A stretch of DNA of 5,628 nucleotides. Source: CAYVLI01 sp964452105 [NCBI: uncultured Nitrospinota bacterium]. GTDB taxonomy: Bacteria > JAUXIQ01. The translations under genes and the position numbers were made by a program. Positions 5,621 to 5,628 of this stretch are shown here, piece after piece (the first letter of the stretch is position 1; every line of letters begins with the position of its first letter). The stretch covers positions 1,331 to 6,958 of the forward strand of contig CAYVLI010000042.1 of the NCBI GenBank assembly GCA_964452105.1, given 5' to 3'. The notes beneath the pieces were generated by a model. That model saw only the letters and a program-made list of their open reading frames with translations, ran no database searches and was not told the origin of the DNA.

Positions 5621-5628
5621 ATCTCTCA

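Overview
The window looks like part of the chromosome of an anaerobic bacterium. It carries a ferredoxin-dependent 2-oxoacid oxidoreductase operon, the end of an NDP/ADP-forming acyl-CoA synthetase alpha subunit, an acyl-CoA dehydrogenase, and a small multi-cysteine redox protein. Such gene sets are familiar from Chloroflexota (Dehalococcoidia-like), Desulfobacterota and syntrophic Firmicutes. Nothing here fixes the taxon, so that list is inference.

Layout. Bases 1-757 (+) hold the 3' part of the acyl-CoA synthetase alpha subunit, including its phospho-histidine motif. The gap 758-884 contains a perfect TATAAT box and the ribosome binding site of the next gene. Bases 885-3887 (+) hold four subunits in the order gamma, delta, alpha, beta (porG-porD-porA-porB type), with one-base stop/start overlaps at the delta/alpha and alpha/beta junctions. 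An acyl-CoA dehydrogenase follows after 13 bases (3901-5043, +) and is probably in the same transcript. Bases 5044-5153 are non-coding and hold a perfect 28-base palindrome and a likely bidirectional terminator. The last gene, 5154-5606 on the minus strand, converges on the operon.

How the genes fit together. The oxidoreductase would convert a 2-oxoacid plus CoA to acyl-CoA, CO2 and reduced ferredoxin. An ADP-forming acyl-CoA synthetase can recover that thioester as ATP plus the free acid, or activate an acid in reverse. The dehydrogenase would oxidise an acyl-CoA at the alpha,beta position. This suits anaerobic breakdown of amino acids or of aliphatic, alicyclic or aromatic acids. The actual substrate cannot be read from the sequence.

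Main discovery. The minus-strand gene at the right end is a C_GCAxxG_C_C-family redox protein whose first conserved cysteine codon is an in-frame TGA (5544-5546). The reading frame continues upstream to an ATG at 5606 with a well-placed Shine-Dalgarno. Directly downstream of the TGA is a stem-loop with a GU in its apical loop, at nearly the spacing of the E. coli fdhF SECIS. I read this as a 150-residue selenoprotein. Ordinary gene calling would truncate it to about 125 residues and lose its probable active site.
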